Source: Mycosarcoma maydis (Eukaryota; Basidiomycota; Ustilaginomycetes; Ustilaginales). From it: a stretch of DNA of 64,000 nt. The stretch spans positions 62,001 to 126,000 of the forward strand of contig NC_026496.1 in the NCBI RefSeq assembly GCF_000328475.2, in the 5' to 3' direction. Below the pieces are notes generated by a model, which had not been told where the DNA came from, made no database searches, and was given only the letters and a program-made list of their open reading frames with translations. Of this stretch, positions 1-10,395 are shown one piece after another. Each line of letters starts with the position of its first letter. Positions within the stretch are counted from its first letter, which is position 1. The translations under genes were made by a program, and so were the position numbers.

Positions 1-527
1 CGAGTAGCTAATTAACTTAGTGAATCTTGTTGACAAACCTCACATTCGTGATTAAGTTGGCATTAATCGTTCATCACCGTCGTGCGTGCACCACACAAGA
101 CACGAACCCGAGAATCGCGACACTCACGACTCACGACTCTGGACTCGTGACTAAGTTACTCTTACATGGGTGATTCAACCGCGATTTGTGATTCACCAAC
201 CATGCATAACGCATGAGTGTGATACACAAATGCAGCGTGCACGGCGGGCTTTAATTGATATTCACTTTGTATTTGTTCCACGTTCGACTCGTGACTGTGG
301 TGTTCGTGTCTCTCAAGTTGGAAGCCCGAAACGACGCTTTCGGTACGCGTTCGGGTCAGTGAATCGGCTCAATTACCAAATCTCAACAGCCATTCGCAAG
401 TCCCCACCCGAAGTTTCAACTCAATAGAGATGGCCAAGCATCATCATGCCTTCAACGTGCATTCGCTGATAGCAACAGGCAAAACATTGATACAGTCTGT
501 GATTCACGATTGACATTCGGGATCACA
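1..527. other. Intergenic, no gene seen
   Basis: No supportable gene. The stretch holds scattered copies of the short motif CGTGATT / AATCACGA that recurs in spacers throughout the window, for example near 45-55 and 505-512. The small open frame at 170-427 has no recognisable domain and lies in repeat-like spacer, so I do not call it. Confidence 0.6.
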
Positions 528-3500
528 CTATGCTAGCTGGGGATCGACCTCAGCCAGAGACGAGCCTGAAGGCGCGTCGTCTGGGCGTCGATGAAGCTCT
601 ACAAGCGTATCGTTAATGTAGGATGAAAGGATATCGTTCTGAGACGAGTGATGCATCAGCTCCTCTTCCACTCCTTGCACTGCATCCAACAGACGCGTAG
701 CCGCTTCCACTGCCCATGCTGCCGTGCATTCGTAATCCTCATCTTCCTCGTCCAATCCGGAAATGTCTCCCGCCGCGTAGCCGTTGGCTTGGTTGGTGTC
801 ACCAACCTCTCCGCGTTTGGCACGATCCGACGAGCCAAAGTTGGCTGGCAACGGCAAACCGAACTTTTCGTCGCCTTGGCCTCGGATCGAAGCTGCGTCC
901 TCCTTCAGCTGCACCTCGGCGTTCTGCTTGGATCCTGCCTTCTGCAACAGGGAGGCTGCCCTCCTAGCAAGCATCCGCAGAATCAAGATCGAGGTGTACG
1001 CCGGTCCCTGGGGCGATGGGTTGTCTTCGTTGCCAACCGTCGGCGTCCGCGTTACATCGAGTATGTAGCATCCAGGATTGTCGATCGTGCCGTTGGAAGG
1101 AGCTCCGTTGGTCGTTGCCGTGTGTCGGTTGACTTGTCGATTCGCATCGCCTTTGGCTTGAGTTGCAGCCTTGGCCAGCGTGAAAACAGTCTCGACACCT
1201 TCGGAATCCCTCTTGCCGCGCAGCATGCGTGCACCGTTGACTTTTGCCGTAAGCAGCTGCACCGCCTCTCCAGTGTGCGTAGCTCCGGAGACAATACGGA
1301 GGTCATCGTCGACAACAATGTCGGCTCGTCGTTTGCTCGGCTTGGCCAACCTAGTTTCGGCATCGTCCGACTTGAGGTGCGTCAACACATGCGCCACCAA
1401 GACTCGCTTGTGATCTTGGGCGGTGGCTGCTGCGCCGCAAGAAAGCTTGACGTCAAAGTCGCACTGTCTCCATCGGCACCGACCATCCGAGGCGTACTCT
1501 GCGTGTAGCTTGGCGTGGCTTCGCTGCGATTCGAGTGAGTTGGTTTGCGCAGCGGGACATGTCGACCAATGGCAACGGAACGGCTCGAGCTTCTCAGGGT
1601 CCCGTTCCTTGACAGCAATCCCTCGAATCACGAAACGCTGTGGCTTGCCGTCCTGTGCTGGTACCACCATAGCCGACGCATTTGGGATCACCTGACTGAC
1701 GGTACGGATCAGCTCAGCTGCAGGCTGCAGAGGAACGTCGATCTGCTGACCAAATTCTTCCTTGTATGCGGTCCAAAATTCCATCTGAGTGACCTCTTGG
1801 GCCTGATCGCGTTGAAAGACCATCTTCATCCATGCGATACCACGCTCCGGTTCCTTGAGACCAGCCAGGCTCTGACGTTCTTGCGGTGTAAGCCTCTTGC
1901 GTTTGGCTCGCTCCTGAGGTGTTTCGTTGGCGATTCGGATCTCAAGCTCGCGCCTCCTGCGCATCGTCTCAACCTGACGGCTCGGAATATCGGAAAGCCA
2001 AGAATTTGGCACTCTGAGAGGAATCAAACGTTCCCACATGCTTCGTCCCAGCTGCAGGTTGCGCGAGAGCAGGCGCACCAGAGCGGCAGTCTTGGCGGAA
2101 GCGTGCACAGAGAACGAGTGACTTGCGTTTGGGCTCGCGCTGGCTTTGTTTTTTGATTTAGCCGACGAAACTCGACGCGGCGCGTCCGAAACGGGTGATG
2201 CAGCAATCTTGATGGCGTTGTTGCCAATGCAGACAAGCTGGTACATCAAGTCTAGCGCGCCATCGAGCAGCTCAGTGTCTTGGGTCAACGGGAGCAATTC
2301 GACGCAGCGCTGCAAAAGACCGGGCGATTGCTGTCCGTCGGCGAGCGTCACCTCGACAAAGGCAAGCTCGTTGCGCTCGTTGGCTGCCATTGTGGTCAGG
2401 CAGCGCATCGAGCCCAACAACATGGCACGATCATTAGAGTGAAGCGCAAGCGAAAGCAGCGTTGCAAAAATGTCATCGCTCGCCGTTGTTGCGTCGGTTT
2501 TCAGTTGTCGCGCTTGGCCAACGGCGCTGCTTTGGCCGTGTCCGTGTCCGTTGACATGGCTTGGTGTTGGTGACGCCAATGTTAGAGGCGGCGCTCTTTT
2601 GGTCAATAAGACCTTGGATGCTAGCGTCTCGAGAAGATCGAGAAAGTAGAGACGCAGCTCTGCGATGCCTTCGATTTCGCACCAGCCATCCTCGTGTTGT
2701 GAGTCGGATGCAAGGTTGGAATGACCATGTGGGTGCACTGCTGTGATGGGCAGCTGCAAGACGTCGCGAATCAAGTTGAAAATTCCTTTGGTGGAGGCCA
2801 AGCTGCGCACGTTGGAGCTGTGCAAAGCAAGATTTCGAAGGGACAAGGCGGCTTCAAGCGCTCTTCGCATGAGAACTGCGTGCGAGACATCAGAAGTTGA
2901 CCTTGGGACGCGCCTGGAGTCAAGCCGATTGACCTGGGCAGAGAGAGAGTTGGTGCTGCTGATTTGCTGAGAGGTTGAGAGGCCTTGGTGACCACCGTCA
3001 CCGGGAGCTCCAATGCCGACATCGGGAGTATCGACAGGTTGCTCAAAGTAAGGTGCGGCCCACAAGGAGGGATGTTGGTCGGTGAGAGCGGCATGGATTC
3101 TGCGTACATAGGATAGCAAGGCGTCGGTTAATCCGGGGACGCTGTCAAGAGTGAATTCGCGGGATGCCTGGTCGCGGTGGCCGGAAGTGAGGGAAACGAG
3201 ACGCGACAAGGCCCAGTCGATCTGCGAGGGAAGCCCAGACTTGAGTGAGAGGAGAATGCGATTGCTTGGACCTGGAACAAGATAAGGAGCTTCAAAGCCA
3301 TCGCCGACCGTCTTGGGGCGCTTGAACGGCACACTAGCATCGGCAGGCAATTGCGGCAATCTCGTCGAGCTCGGACGATGTTGGAGCATGGTCGATGGCG
3401 TCTGTGGTTTGGCGGGGGTGGCTTGCGAGCGATGGGTGGGAGTGGGCATGGCGTGCATGTGACGGCCATGTGAAGGTAGTGAAGCGATGGCTCTCGAATG

Positions 3501-3707
3501 ATTCGGGGTGTGAGGGAAAGGTGGTAGGTGCTGCGCAGGAAAGCCTGGATGTTGTTGAGGTTGATGCGGATAAGGTAGCATTGGCATTCCTTGGCCCATC
3601 TGTGGTGGTTGTGCAACGTAGGCAAGGTTCTGGCTGCGGATGACGCCTGGGCTGGCAGCAACATACGCTGCGCCCGCAGACGGGGTGTGCTGTGAATATG
3701 TCGACAT
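528..3707 (-). CDS. RSC9: RSC9-like subunit of the RSC chromatin-remodelling complex
   Basis: A 1059-aa nuclear protein with the plan of Rsc9/ARID2-type subunits of the RSC (PBAF-like) ATP-dependent remodeller. Seen in the sequence: a low-complexity Pro/Gln/His-rich N-terminus (about 1-150), a long helical, armadillo-like middle (about 150-560), an RFX-like winged-helix segment around 610-700 (including FWTAYKEEFG near 640), and paired Cys/His zinc-finger-like motifs at about 711-776 (CHWSTCP, CRWRQCDF, then HVLTH). The C-terminus is mixed polar and acidic. No ARID domain is evident, as in yeast Rsc9. The start is a true ATG. The gene is divergent from the TFIIB-like gene at 5075. The RSC9 assignment is by fold order and motif feel from memory of the family; another RFX/zinc-finger remodeller subunit is the main alternative. 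Confidence 0.72.
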   Translation of the reverse strand: MSTYSQHTPSAGAAYVAASPGVIRSQNLAYVAQPPQMGQGMPMLPYPHQPQQHPGFPAQHLPPFPHTPNHSRAIASLPSHGRHMHAMPTPTHRSQATPAKPQTPSTMLQHRPSSTRLPQLPADASVPFKRPKTVGDGFEAPYLVPGPSNRILLSLKSGLPSQIDWALSRLVSLTSGHRDQASREFTLDSVPGLTDALLSYVRRIHAALTDQHPSLWAAPYFEQPVDTPDVGIGAPGDGGHQGLSTSQQISSTNSLSAQVNRLDSRRVPRSTSDVSHAVLMRRALEAALSLRNLALHSSNVRSLASTKGIFNLIRDVLQLPITAVHPHGHSNLASDSQHEDGWCEIEGIAELRLYFLDLLETLASKVLLTKRAPPLTLASPTPSHVNGHGHGQSSAVGQARQLKTDATTASDDIFATLLSLALHSNDRAMLLGSMRCLTTMAANERNELAFVEVTLADGQQSPGLLQRCVELLPLTQDTELLDGALDLMYQLVCIGNNAIKIAASPVSDAPRRVSSAKSKNKASASPNASHSFSVHASAKTAALVRLLSRNLQLGRSMWERLIPLRVPNSWLSDIPSRQVETMRRRRELEIRIANETPQERAKRKRLTPQERQSLAGLKEPERGIAWMKMVFQRDQAQEVTQMEFWTAYKEEFGQQIDVPLQPAAELIRTVSQVIPNASAMVVPAQDGKPQRFVIRGIAVKERDPEKLEPFRCHWSTCPAAQTNSLESQRSHAKLHAEYASDGRCRWRQCDFDVKLSCGAAATAQDHKRVLVAHVLTHLKSDDAETRLAKPSKRRADIVVDDDLRIVSGATHTGEAVQLLTAKVNGARMLRGKRDSEGVETVFTLAKAATQAKGDANRQVNRHTATTNGAPSNGTIDNPGCYILDVTRTPTVGNEDNPSPQGPAYTSILILRMLARRAASLLQKAGSKQNAEVQLKEDAASIRGQGDEKFGLPLPANFGSSDRAKRGEVGDTNQANGYAAGDISGLDEEDEDYECTAAWAVEAATRLLDAVQGVEEELMHHSSQNDILSSYINDTLVELHRRPDDAPSGSSLAEVDPQLA

Positions 3708-5074
3708 GAGATGGGAGCTTGGTTGATCGAGCAGATTGCTGATCCGAAATCAGAGATGAAATGTGGGATCCGAGTCTGAATAGGCTGCTGTCGAGAAGCT
3801 GCGCCTAGAATGTGGACCTGGTCTGTGTCGTATCGATGCGTTTCCTGGATGAGTCCAACTGTTCAAGCTGGTACCAGAGCAGAGCGGTCCGCACTCGCGT
3901 TGAGTGGAAGTGCGCGCGCGAGCAAAGGAGGTCGAGTGATGGATCGATGGTGTAGCCACTTTGCGCTGCGCACCGAGCCAAATGAAAGGCGTTTCTGATG
4001 CAGCTACGCTGAGCTACAGCAAGGTGAAGCCTAGCGACGAGTCTCGTTTGTTTGCGGATCAAGCGTGGATTGAACGCACCCGAGGCGATTCGATGGTGGT
4101 ATGGAAGACGTGTAAGGGCAAAGCGTGACGCTGACAGCGGCGGCACAGAGTAAAGAGAGCGCAAGCTGATCCTGCCGAGTGCAGCAGCAATGAGCAATAC
4201 AGGTGGGGGAGGAGAAGCGCCAGAGCGGGGAGGTGAGATGGTGATGCCGGGGCAGATACAAAGTGTGTCGGCAACGGACGAGGAGGTACAAAATTAATCA
4301 CGATTCGTGATTCTGTGATTCGTGATTGACGCGATGTTGAAAAGGACGGAGATGATCGCCTCGTCCAGAGCATACAGTAGAGTACAGACAAACAGACACG
4401 CACCGCGAGCACAGACAAAAGAGCGTTGCAAGCGTGCGAGCCAAAAAGCGTTTTGGTCGTTCTTCTCAAGTTGATCTTGAATTCTTTTGCTCTGCTTTTG
4501 CTCTGCGTGTCGTGAATCAAATCACGAATCGTGGATCGATGCAGCCACGAGCGACTCACGACTCGTAACTCACGAATCTGTGAATTATTTTAGAGTGGCG
4601 AGAAGGAACAACAATACGCGAGATCTGACACCTTCTGAATTTGTTCACGCTTCGTGCTTGTGGCTCTTTTGCTTGAGACGGTTATTCAGATTCGTGATTC
4701 ACTCACGACTGTGACTGACGACTTGGTGCTTGTTTCACGGTCTGCAGCGTGCAGTCACAAGTTTCGTATTTACGTTCCAAGGGTCCTCCTCACTCGCTTG
4801 CCTGCTTGCTTGCTTGCTTGATGCTGCTGCGCGGCCACTCACACCTGCTTTTCCACATCCATTTCATCTTTCAGCTTTTCATCGTAAACGTTTCATCTTT
4901 GCAAACCGAGCACCCCAGACCCAAACCCAGACCTTGACTCGACACTCACGTCGAAAGCCAGCGAGCGCATCAAACACAGTGTGCGAATCCGCCAAGCTTC
5001 TTGGGTCGTCATGAGATGAACGACGCAAGTCTTCCCTGCGCTTGTAACCCGCTCAACGACGACTCCACAAGATC
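3708..5074. other. Divergent promoter spacer between RSC9-like and BRF-like genes
   Basis: About 1.4 kb between two outward-facing starts. Copies of the 7-nt spacer motif cluster near 4295-4330 and 4510-4580 (AATCACGATTCGTGATT-like). There is also a short (CTTG)n tract near 4797-4820. Small open frames here have no recognisable domain and overlap each other on both strands. Confidence 0.6.
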
Positions 5075-7192
5075 ATGTCGCAAGTCTGTCCCGACTGTGG
5101 ATCATCTGGCACCACCCACTTTATCGCTCAAGTCGGTCACAAGGTGTGTTCGCATTGCGGCACAGTCTCAGATGATATTCATCTCTATGAGCCCAGCGAC
5201 GTGCACGATGTTGCGTATTCACTTGGTGCTCCGCAGCAATATCGAGCCTCATCTTCCTTGCCTCTGGCACCCATCCGGCTGTCACGGCGACCGCTCTGGA
5301 CAAATGATCGTGAGCAACAACGTCGCATCAGTGAGCTCCGGTACAAGCCCGAGGTAGACGCTCGCATACGAGCAACAATCGGCCACCTCGGCTATCCAGG
5401 CCTCTTTGATCAAGTCGACTTCCTCTTTCGGCGTGCCAGGGATGAGTCTTGGAGGGAACATCTAGCCGACCATGACCGCACTCCTCGCAGCAGTAATGCT
5501 GGTTTGCCTTCGCCCTCACTAGCTGCACATTCCACTCCTATCCCTCCCCGCGTCAAATGGGGGATCAGCTCTCTGCTTCTCGCCACTGCCTGTTGCTATG
5601 TCGTCTTGAGGCGACAAGGTGTTCACATTGACTTGGGCTCCGTATCGAGCGCAGCAAAACTACCCTATCCCAAAGTGCGCTTAGCTTTCAAGCGGCTTCG
5701 TCTGCTCGTCAAAGCTGCCGTCCAAAACATACGACTGGCTGATCCAGATGCTTTCGTCCATCGTGTCGTCGCCTTCTTCTATTTTCACACTCTCCACAAG
5801 AGCTCTTCGACTTTCAGCGCAAGCGTGCTCACGTTTCTGCGGCCATTCCAAGCTGCTTGCCCTGACGCAGATACCCTTTTCAGGCACGATCCAGCTCGCA
5901 TCTTTTATAACACACCCTTCGAGGCTGTCGAGGCCACAGCGTTGGATCTTTGCGCCTTTTGGTGGCCGAATCGAGACGGTTCCCGCTCAATACCTGCACA
6001 CATTGCCGCTTTCGCAATCGTCATCCTTGCTTTCGAGGCCCATCGAAAGACTCTGGCTCCTACATTGGACATCTTTTGCTACACACATCCCGCCCTCGAA
6101 TTTGACCCCAATCTCCTGTCGTCTGCATTCAGTAACATTTCCAACGCCAACAGCGATGCCATGTTCAGCAGAAACGCCACAGCTTGCTACAAAGAGCTGT
6201 GTGAAGCACTCAGGCTACAGGCAGCCAAAATTCCGTGGCTAGCGGATGTGGCGCCTGTCTCTAAGAAGCGACGCTCGCGGCTTCGCTCCAATCCACATAA
6301 GCGTGCAGCAATGTCGGATCTAGCTCGTCTTGATGTCATCATTCATACTCTCGACGTGCTTGACCTATGGCGGTCTGTTTCGTCAAAGCCTTCCGATGCT
6401 CAGCAACCGTTGTCGACACCCTCAATCTCAAGTAAAGTGGCTCCAGTTTTACCTTCAACAGACTCGGAACAGGATGAGGCTTGCTCGGACTCTTCTGACG
6501 GGGCTTTTTCGGATCACGGGATCGAGATGAACAATGACGAGTTTGAATGCTTTCTATCCGAACCCGCCGCCTCGGCCACACAAACAGACATGGACGAAGC
6601 GACAGAAGATGCGAATGACGAACAAGTTTGGCCTCGCATGCAACAAAAACTCGAAGCTGCCGGAGCTCTCAACAGAGCTACTGCCAGCGACGTTTCCAAG
6701 CCTGTGGTCCACCCAATTGACCTGTTGACCGACGATCAAGTGGACCAGTTGCTTTTCGACGCCAACGAGCTTGCCTCTCTATTTCGAACGGATCCCGTGG
6801 AGCGGTCTATTATTGAACGAGCCAAGGTGGCTGCTGGAGACTGGCCGGCTCAATCCGACCAAGAACGTAACGCCGAGTTCGCTGCCATAGCACGCAGCCT
6901 TCATCAGAAGTCGCCGTCACGGGGCGAACTCGAGTCGCAGCGTAACAAATCGACTGAGCACGCCAACAGCACCAGACCTGCAGGACTGAACCGAGGCAAG
7001 ACTCGCAAACAAGCGGACAGTCGGAAGAAGCCATCAGCAGAGGCTGAATCAGAGAGCAAGACAAGTTGGCATTCGTCGTCGACATCACGAGCTAGAAAAC
7101 GCATCAAAAACGTCATTGTCAGTGTCTCTCTCCGAGAACAGGAGCAAGAATCGGATTGGAGCGATGGTGCGCTCGAGGAAGAGTGTCGGTAG
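5075..7192 (+). CDS. TFIIB/BRF-type transcription factor with zinc ribbon and cyclin-like repeats
   Basis: A 705-aa protein that begins with a TFIIB-type zinc ribbon (C5-x2-C8 and C25-x2-C28). Two cyclin-fold-like regions follow (about 90-240 and 240-400). The first contains LLLATACCYVVLRRQGVHI, which parallels the first cyclin repeat of TFIIIB subunit Brf1. The linker phrase RLADPDAF resembles the Brf1 LADPxxFI link between repeats. The C-terminal half is acidic and basic, low in complexity, with DEFECFLSE and DDQVDQLLFD blocks that faintly recall Brf1 homology segments. The likely role is recruiting RNA polymerase III (or another polymerase) through TBP. Sequence divergence means BRF1, a BRF2-like paralogue or an Rrn7-type factor all remain possible. 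The start is ATG. Confidence 0.6.
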   Translation: MSQVCPDCGSSGTTHFIAQVGHKVCSHCGTVSDDIHLYEPSDVHDVAYSLGAPQQYRASSSLPLAPIRLSRRPLWTNDREQQRRISELRYKPEVDARIRATIGHLGYPGLFDQVDFLFRRARDESWREHLADHDRTPRSSNAGLPSPSLAAHSTPIPPRVKWGISSLLLATACCYVVLRRQGVHIDLGSVSSAAKLPYPKVRLAFKRLRLLVKAAVQNIRLADPDAFVHRVVAFFYFHTLHKSSSTFSASVLTFLRPFQAACPDADTLFRHDPARIFYNTPFEAVEATALDLCAFWWPNRDGSRSIPAHIAAFAIVILAFEAHRKTLAPTLDIFCYTHPALEFDPNLLSSAFSNISNANSDAMFSRNATACYKELCEALRLQAAKIPWLADVAPVSKKRRSRLRSNPHKRAAMSDLARLDVIIHTLDVLDLWRSVSSKPSDAQQPLSTPSISSKVAPVLPSTDSEQDEACSDSSDGAFSDHGIEMNNDEFECFLSEPAASATQTDMDEATEDANDEQVWPRMQQKLEAAGALNRATASDVSKPVVHPIDLLTDDQVDQLLFDANELASLFRTDPVERSIIERAKVAAGDWPAQSDQERNAEFAAIARSLHQKSPSRGELESQRNKSTEHANSTRPAGLNRGKTRKQADSRKKPSAEAESESKTSWHSSSTSRARKRIKNVIVSVSLREQEQESDWSDGALEEECR

Positions 7193-8013
7193 CCTGTCAC
7201 AGTTCCGTGGCGCGCTTGTTCAGATGACGAATGCGAGCAGAGCACTTGCCCTCCCACCGTGATAACCAAATCCCATGTTTCGCCTCTCAAACTGCGTGTC
7301 GTGCGAGCTAGGATCATATTTCTTTGCGATCTTGGACGTGCGGAGCATGTGATTGAGCAGCCTGTCCGCAGGTAGCAAGACAATGCAAGCATAATGAAAT
7401 TCAAGTGATTTTTGGCAACAGCAAAGTGTAAAGCAGACAAGACGCAGCACCACGCAACAGGAGTCGCGAGTGTTCAATTGAAGACACGGGCCATACCTGG
7501 ATCAAGTCGGGTTGAACGGTTTGTGACGCGGTTGTCTTCCAAGTCTGACATGGTCGGAGTGTGGCTGAGTCACGCCGATTGTTCAGCATTGCGCTCCTCA
7601 TCGTCACCTGTATTCAGCAATTGCTAGATATTTAGTTACGGTATTTACAGTATTTTATTTTACTTTCTCTACAAGCTAGCTCGGATCCTAGATCTCCAGC
7701 AGCCAGTTGTACCACTCGCTATCCGCAAAGACAACAGTGACCAGGCCCATTCGATACTGTGTGCTGTCCGTTTCTCGGATACGCCAAGCCTGGCGAAGCG
7801 TTCCTGCTGTGCACCGCTTCAGACCTGTCTCCATAGTCTCTGGCATCATGAGGTCAAAGAAGACACTGACGCAGGGCCGGGCGCTTGGCTCAGTCGTTCA
7901 CGTCGACACAGACATGTGCTGAAGCATATATACCAGAGCTCCTTCAGCGACACTACTCTGGACCGCGTCCTTCATCGAGCGCTTCGCGACATCAGCTGGA
8001 TTTCTCAGAGAAC
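7193..8013. other. Spacer between BRF-like gene and alcohol dehydrogenase
   Basis: About 0.8 kb between two genes on the + strand. It should hold the 3' end of the BRF-like transcript and the dehydrogenase promoter. An AT-rich patch lies at about 7625-7675. The dehydrogenase frame is open upstream to 7885, but I prefer the internal ATG at 8014. Confidence 0.55.
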
Positions 8014-9327
8014 ATGGCCGAATCCAACAACACAGATCTTCCCACGGCTACTGCCACGAGCTACAAACCGGGCGAGGCCACCATGCTCGCTCTCACGTTC
8101 CACGGCACTCAAGACGTGCGCCTTACCGAGGTTCGCACGCCCACTATCACTGATCCGACCGACGTTGTTGTTCGCAGCACTGGCGTCACGATTTGCGGTA
8201 GCGACTTGCACCTGTATCACAACAAAATCCCTGACCTCAAGAAGGGCGATATCCTCGGCCACGAGGGAACCGGCGTCGTCGAGCATGTTGGCGCGCAGAT
8301 CACCAAGTTCAAGGTGGGTGATCGTGTGGTGGCATCGTTCAGCATTGCCTGTGGCACATGCGAGCAGTGCAAAGCCAAGCTGTTTACCATGTGCGATCGC
8401 ACCAACACAAGCGCCAAGATGGATGAGCTCTACGGCCAAAAGCTCGGCGGCATTCTTGGCTACTCTCACTTGCTCGGAGGCTACGCCGGTACCCAGGCCG
8501 AGTACTTCCGCGTGCCGTTTGGTGATGTCAACTGCTTCCACGTCCCGGACAGTGTGAGTGATGAAACGGCACTACTGATGGCCGACGTGACGCTCACAGC
8601 ATACCACAGCGTTGTGGATATCAAGTTCCAAGAGGGTGAGACGGCAGCCATCTGGGGTGCAGGCCCTATTGGCCAGCTCATCGCTCAATGGCTCCTCAAG
8701 GTGTTTGGCGCCAGAAAAGTGATGCTCATTGACAATGTAGCTCCTCGCCTGCACTGGGCGCAAGAGAGACTCAACGGTCTCGAGACGATCAACTTTGATC
8801 AGACACCCCAAGTGGCCGAAGAGGTCATGCACAAAGTGGCTGGTGGTGTCGACGTATCGTTTGACGCAGCAGGCTTCCGCTACGCCAAGTCTCTGAAGCA
8901 CCAGACGATGCAGACACTGGGCGTCGAGACGGACACACCCGAGATCATCAACGAAGCCATTCGGGCCACGCGCAAATTTGGACGCATCTCGGTGATTGCG
9001 GATTACGTGGGTCAGTGCAACGAGTTCCTGATCGGCGCCATGATGGAGAAGGGTATTTTGCTCAAAGGTAACGGTCAGGCTCCCGTACAAGCGTACATGG
9101 AGCAGGTGTTTGAGGACTACATCGTACCGGGCAAGTTTGACCCCACGCTCATCCTCACGCACCGTTTCAAGCTGGAGGATATCGCCAAGGTCTACAAGGC
9201 TTTTGATGAGAAGCGTATTGACGAGCACAAGGGCGGCATCCCTATCATCAAGACGTTCATCGAAACAAAGGCATCCAAGCCACGAGCGGCTAGCACACCT
9301 GAGCTCAGCTCTGTTCCCGGTTTTTGA
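8014..9327 (+). CDS. Zinc-dependent alcohol dehydrogenase (formaldehyde dehydrogenase-like MDR family)
   Basis: A 437-aa medium-chain dehydrogenase. Catalytic-zinc motifs are present: C61 in TICGSDLH, and H83-E84 in LGHEGTG. The structural-zinc site is complete at C113, C116, C119 and C127 (CGTCEQC...C). A Rossmann glycine motif, GAGPIGQ, lies near 215, followed by an aspartate in MLIDN consistent with NAD(H) preference. The protein should oxidise an alcohol or aldehyde adduct in the cytosol; the length and insert pattern resemble glutathione-dependent or -independent formaldehyde dehydrogenase-type enzymes, but the substrate cannot be fixed. The frame extends upstream to 7885, yet the 43 extra residues are not family-like, so I start at ATG 8014 (protein MAESNN). 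Confidence 0.85.
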   Translation: MAESNNTDLPTATATSYKPGEATMLALTFHGTQDVRLTEVRTPTITDPTDVVVRSTGVTICGSDLHLYHNKIPDLKKGDILGHEGTGVVEHVGAQITKFKVGDRVVASFSIACGTCEQCKAKLFTMCDRTNTSAKMDELYGQKLGGILGYSHLLGGYAGTQAEYFRVPFGDVNCFHVPDSVSDETALLMADVTLTAYHSVVDIKFQEGETAAIWGAGPIGQLIAQWLLKVFGARKVMLIDNVAPRLHWAQERLNGLETINFDQTPQVAEEVMHKVAGGVDVSFDAAGFRYAKSLKHQTMQTLGVETDTPEIINEAIRATRKFGRISVIADYVGQCNEFLIGAMMEKGILLKGNGQAPVQAYMEQVFEDYIVPGKFDPTLILTHRFKLEDIAKVYKAFDEKRIDEHKGGIPIIKTFIETKASKPRAASTPELSSVPGF

Positions 9328-10395
9328 GTCGTAGCCCAGATTACGCCTCGATTTCGCATCCGTCTGCCCTCTTGCGTTTCTGCTCGCTTGACCGATCATT
9401 TGTCGGTTTGTGTTCTTGTCCCAAGCTTGTGCTTTCACTCATGTCGCATTTGCAAATCGAATCCTCGACGTCATCATCCTCTTGGCTTTCGGCTTGAAAA
9501 GCCATGCATCCGACCCGATTGAGATAGCGGATGCTGTACAAGTGAAAACAGCTTGGTGAGTCGAGGACGTGGATGGCTGACTGAGGCTTGGGTGTGCATG
9601 CAAGCACGAAGCGGTCCTGTCGGATTGTGCGCCTGTCAATCACAAATCACAGATTCGTGAATTGTGAAGCACGAAAAAATGTGAGTCACTCGTGACTGAC
9701 TGAACGCATGCGTGTATGTGTGGAGGATCACTCCTCCACACACGAATCACGCACGGCGTGTGACCGCCCTGAGCGGATGTTGCTCTGGAACGGCGACAGT
9801 CACATTTTCGTCCAAGTCGGCAGGATGCGGTGAGTATAATGTCGAATGTTCGAACATTCACGGGACCGCAGCAAGAAGTGGCGGGTACACTGCCCAACAA
9901 CTACTCGCTGGGCGGCGGCAACATGAAAGCTGACTACAAGGTGGCTACGAACATTGTGCCGAACACGGAAGCGCGATGGAAAGACGTTAACACGCGCGGT
10001 CGCGGTGGCGACGTGCTTCGACAAGAGACGCAGGCGCACGTATGTTGTCCAAACTCGCATTCGACACCGAGACGTTGTCATGCCCAAGCACGACTGCTGA
10101 CCGCATTTTTCTTTGGACGCTTGCTTGTCGCTGCTTGCTGTAGGAGATTGATCTTCCTCCAAACAAGCCTCACATGCATGCAGGCGCAAATGAATCCCAC
10201 AACAAGGTGTACTCATCTCACCAAGGCCCCGACAAGCCGGATGTGTAAGCTGTCGCACATTGACGATTTCCAATCAAGATAGTCTGTGATTCGTGATTGT
10301 TGCACATGGATTGAGTTGGAGCTTCGCTTTACAGTCACGAATCATGAGCGTGTGCTGCCAAATTTGCGTGCTCCCAATCTTGTCTTTAGACGTCT
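9328..10395. other. Intergenic spacer, convergent ends
   Basis: About 1.07 kb between the 3' ends of the dehydrogenase (+) and the SurE-type gene (-). Open frames of about 150 aa overlap each other on both strands (9800-10282), but neither shows a domain or family-like composition. Scattered CGTGATT-type motifs occur near 9640-9665 and 10285-10350. Confidence 0.55.

Noticed and set aside
648..1508. 286-aa + strand frame
   Set aside because: Lies antisense to the RSC9-like gene; no family features.
5001..5357. 118-aa frame overlapping the BRF-like start
   Set aside because: Out of frame with the zinc-ribbon protein and without features.
9800..10282. Overlapping 150-157-aa frames on both strands
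   Set aside because: Located in spacer, overlap each other, no recognisable domain.
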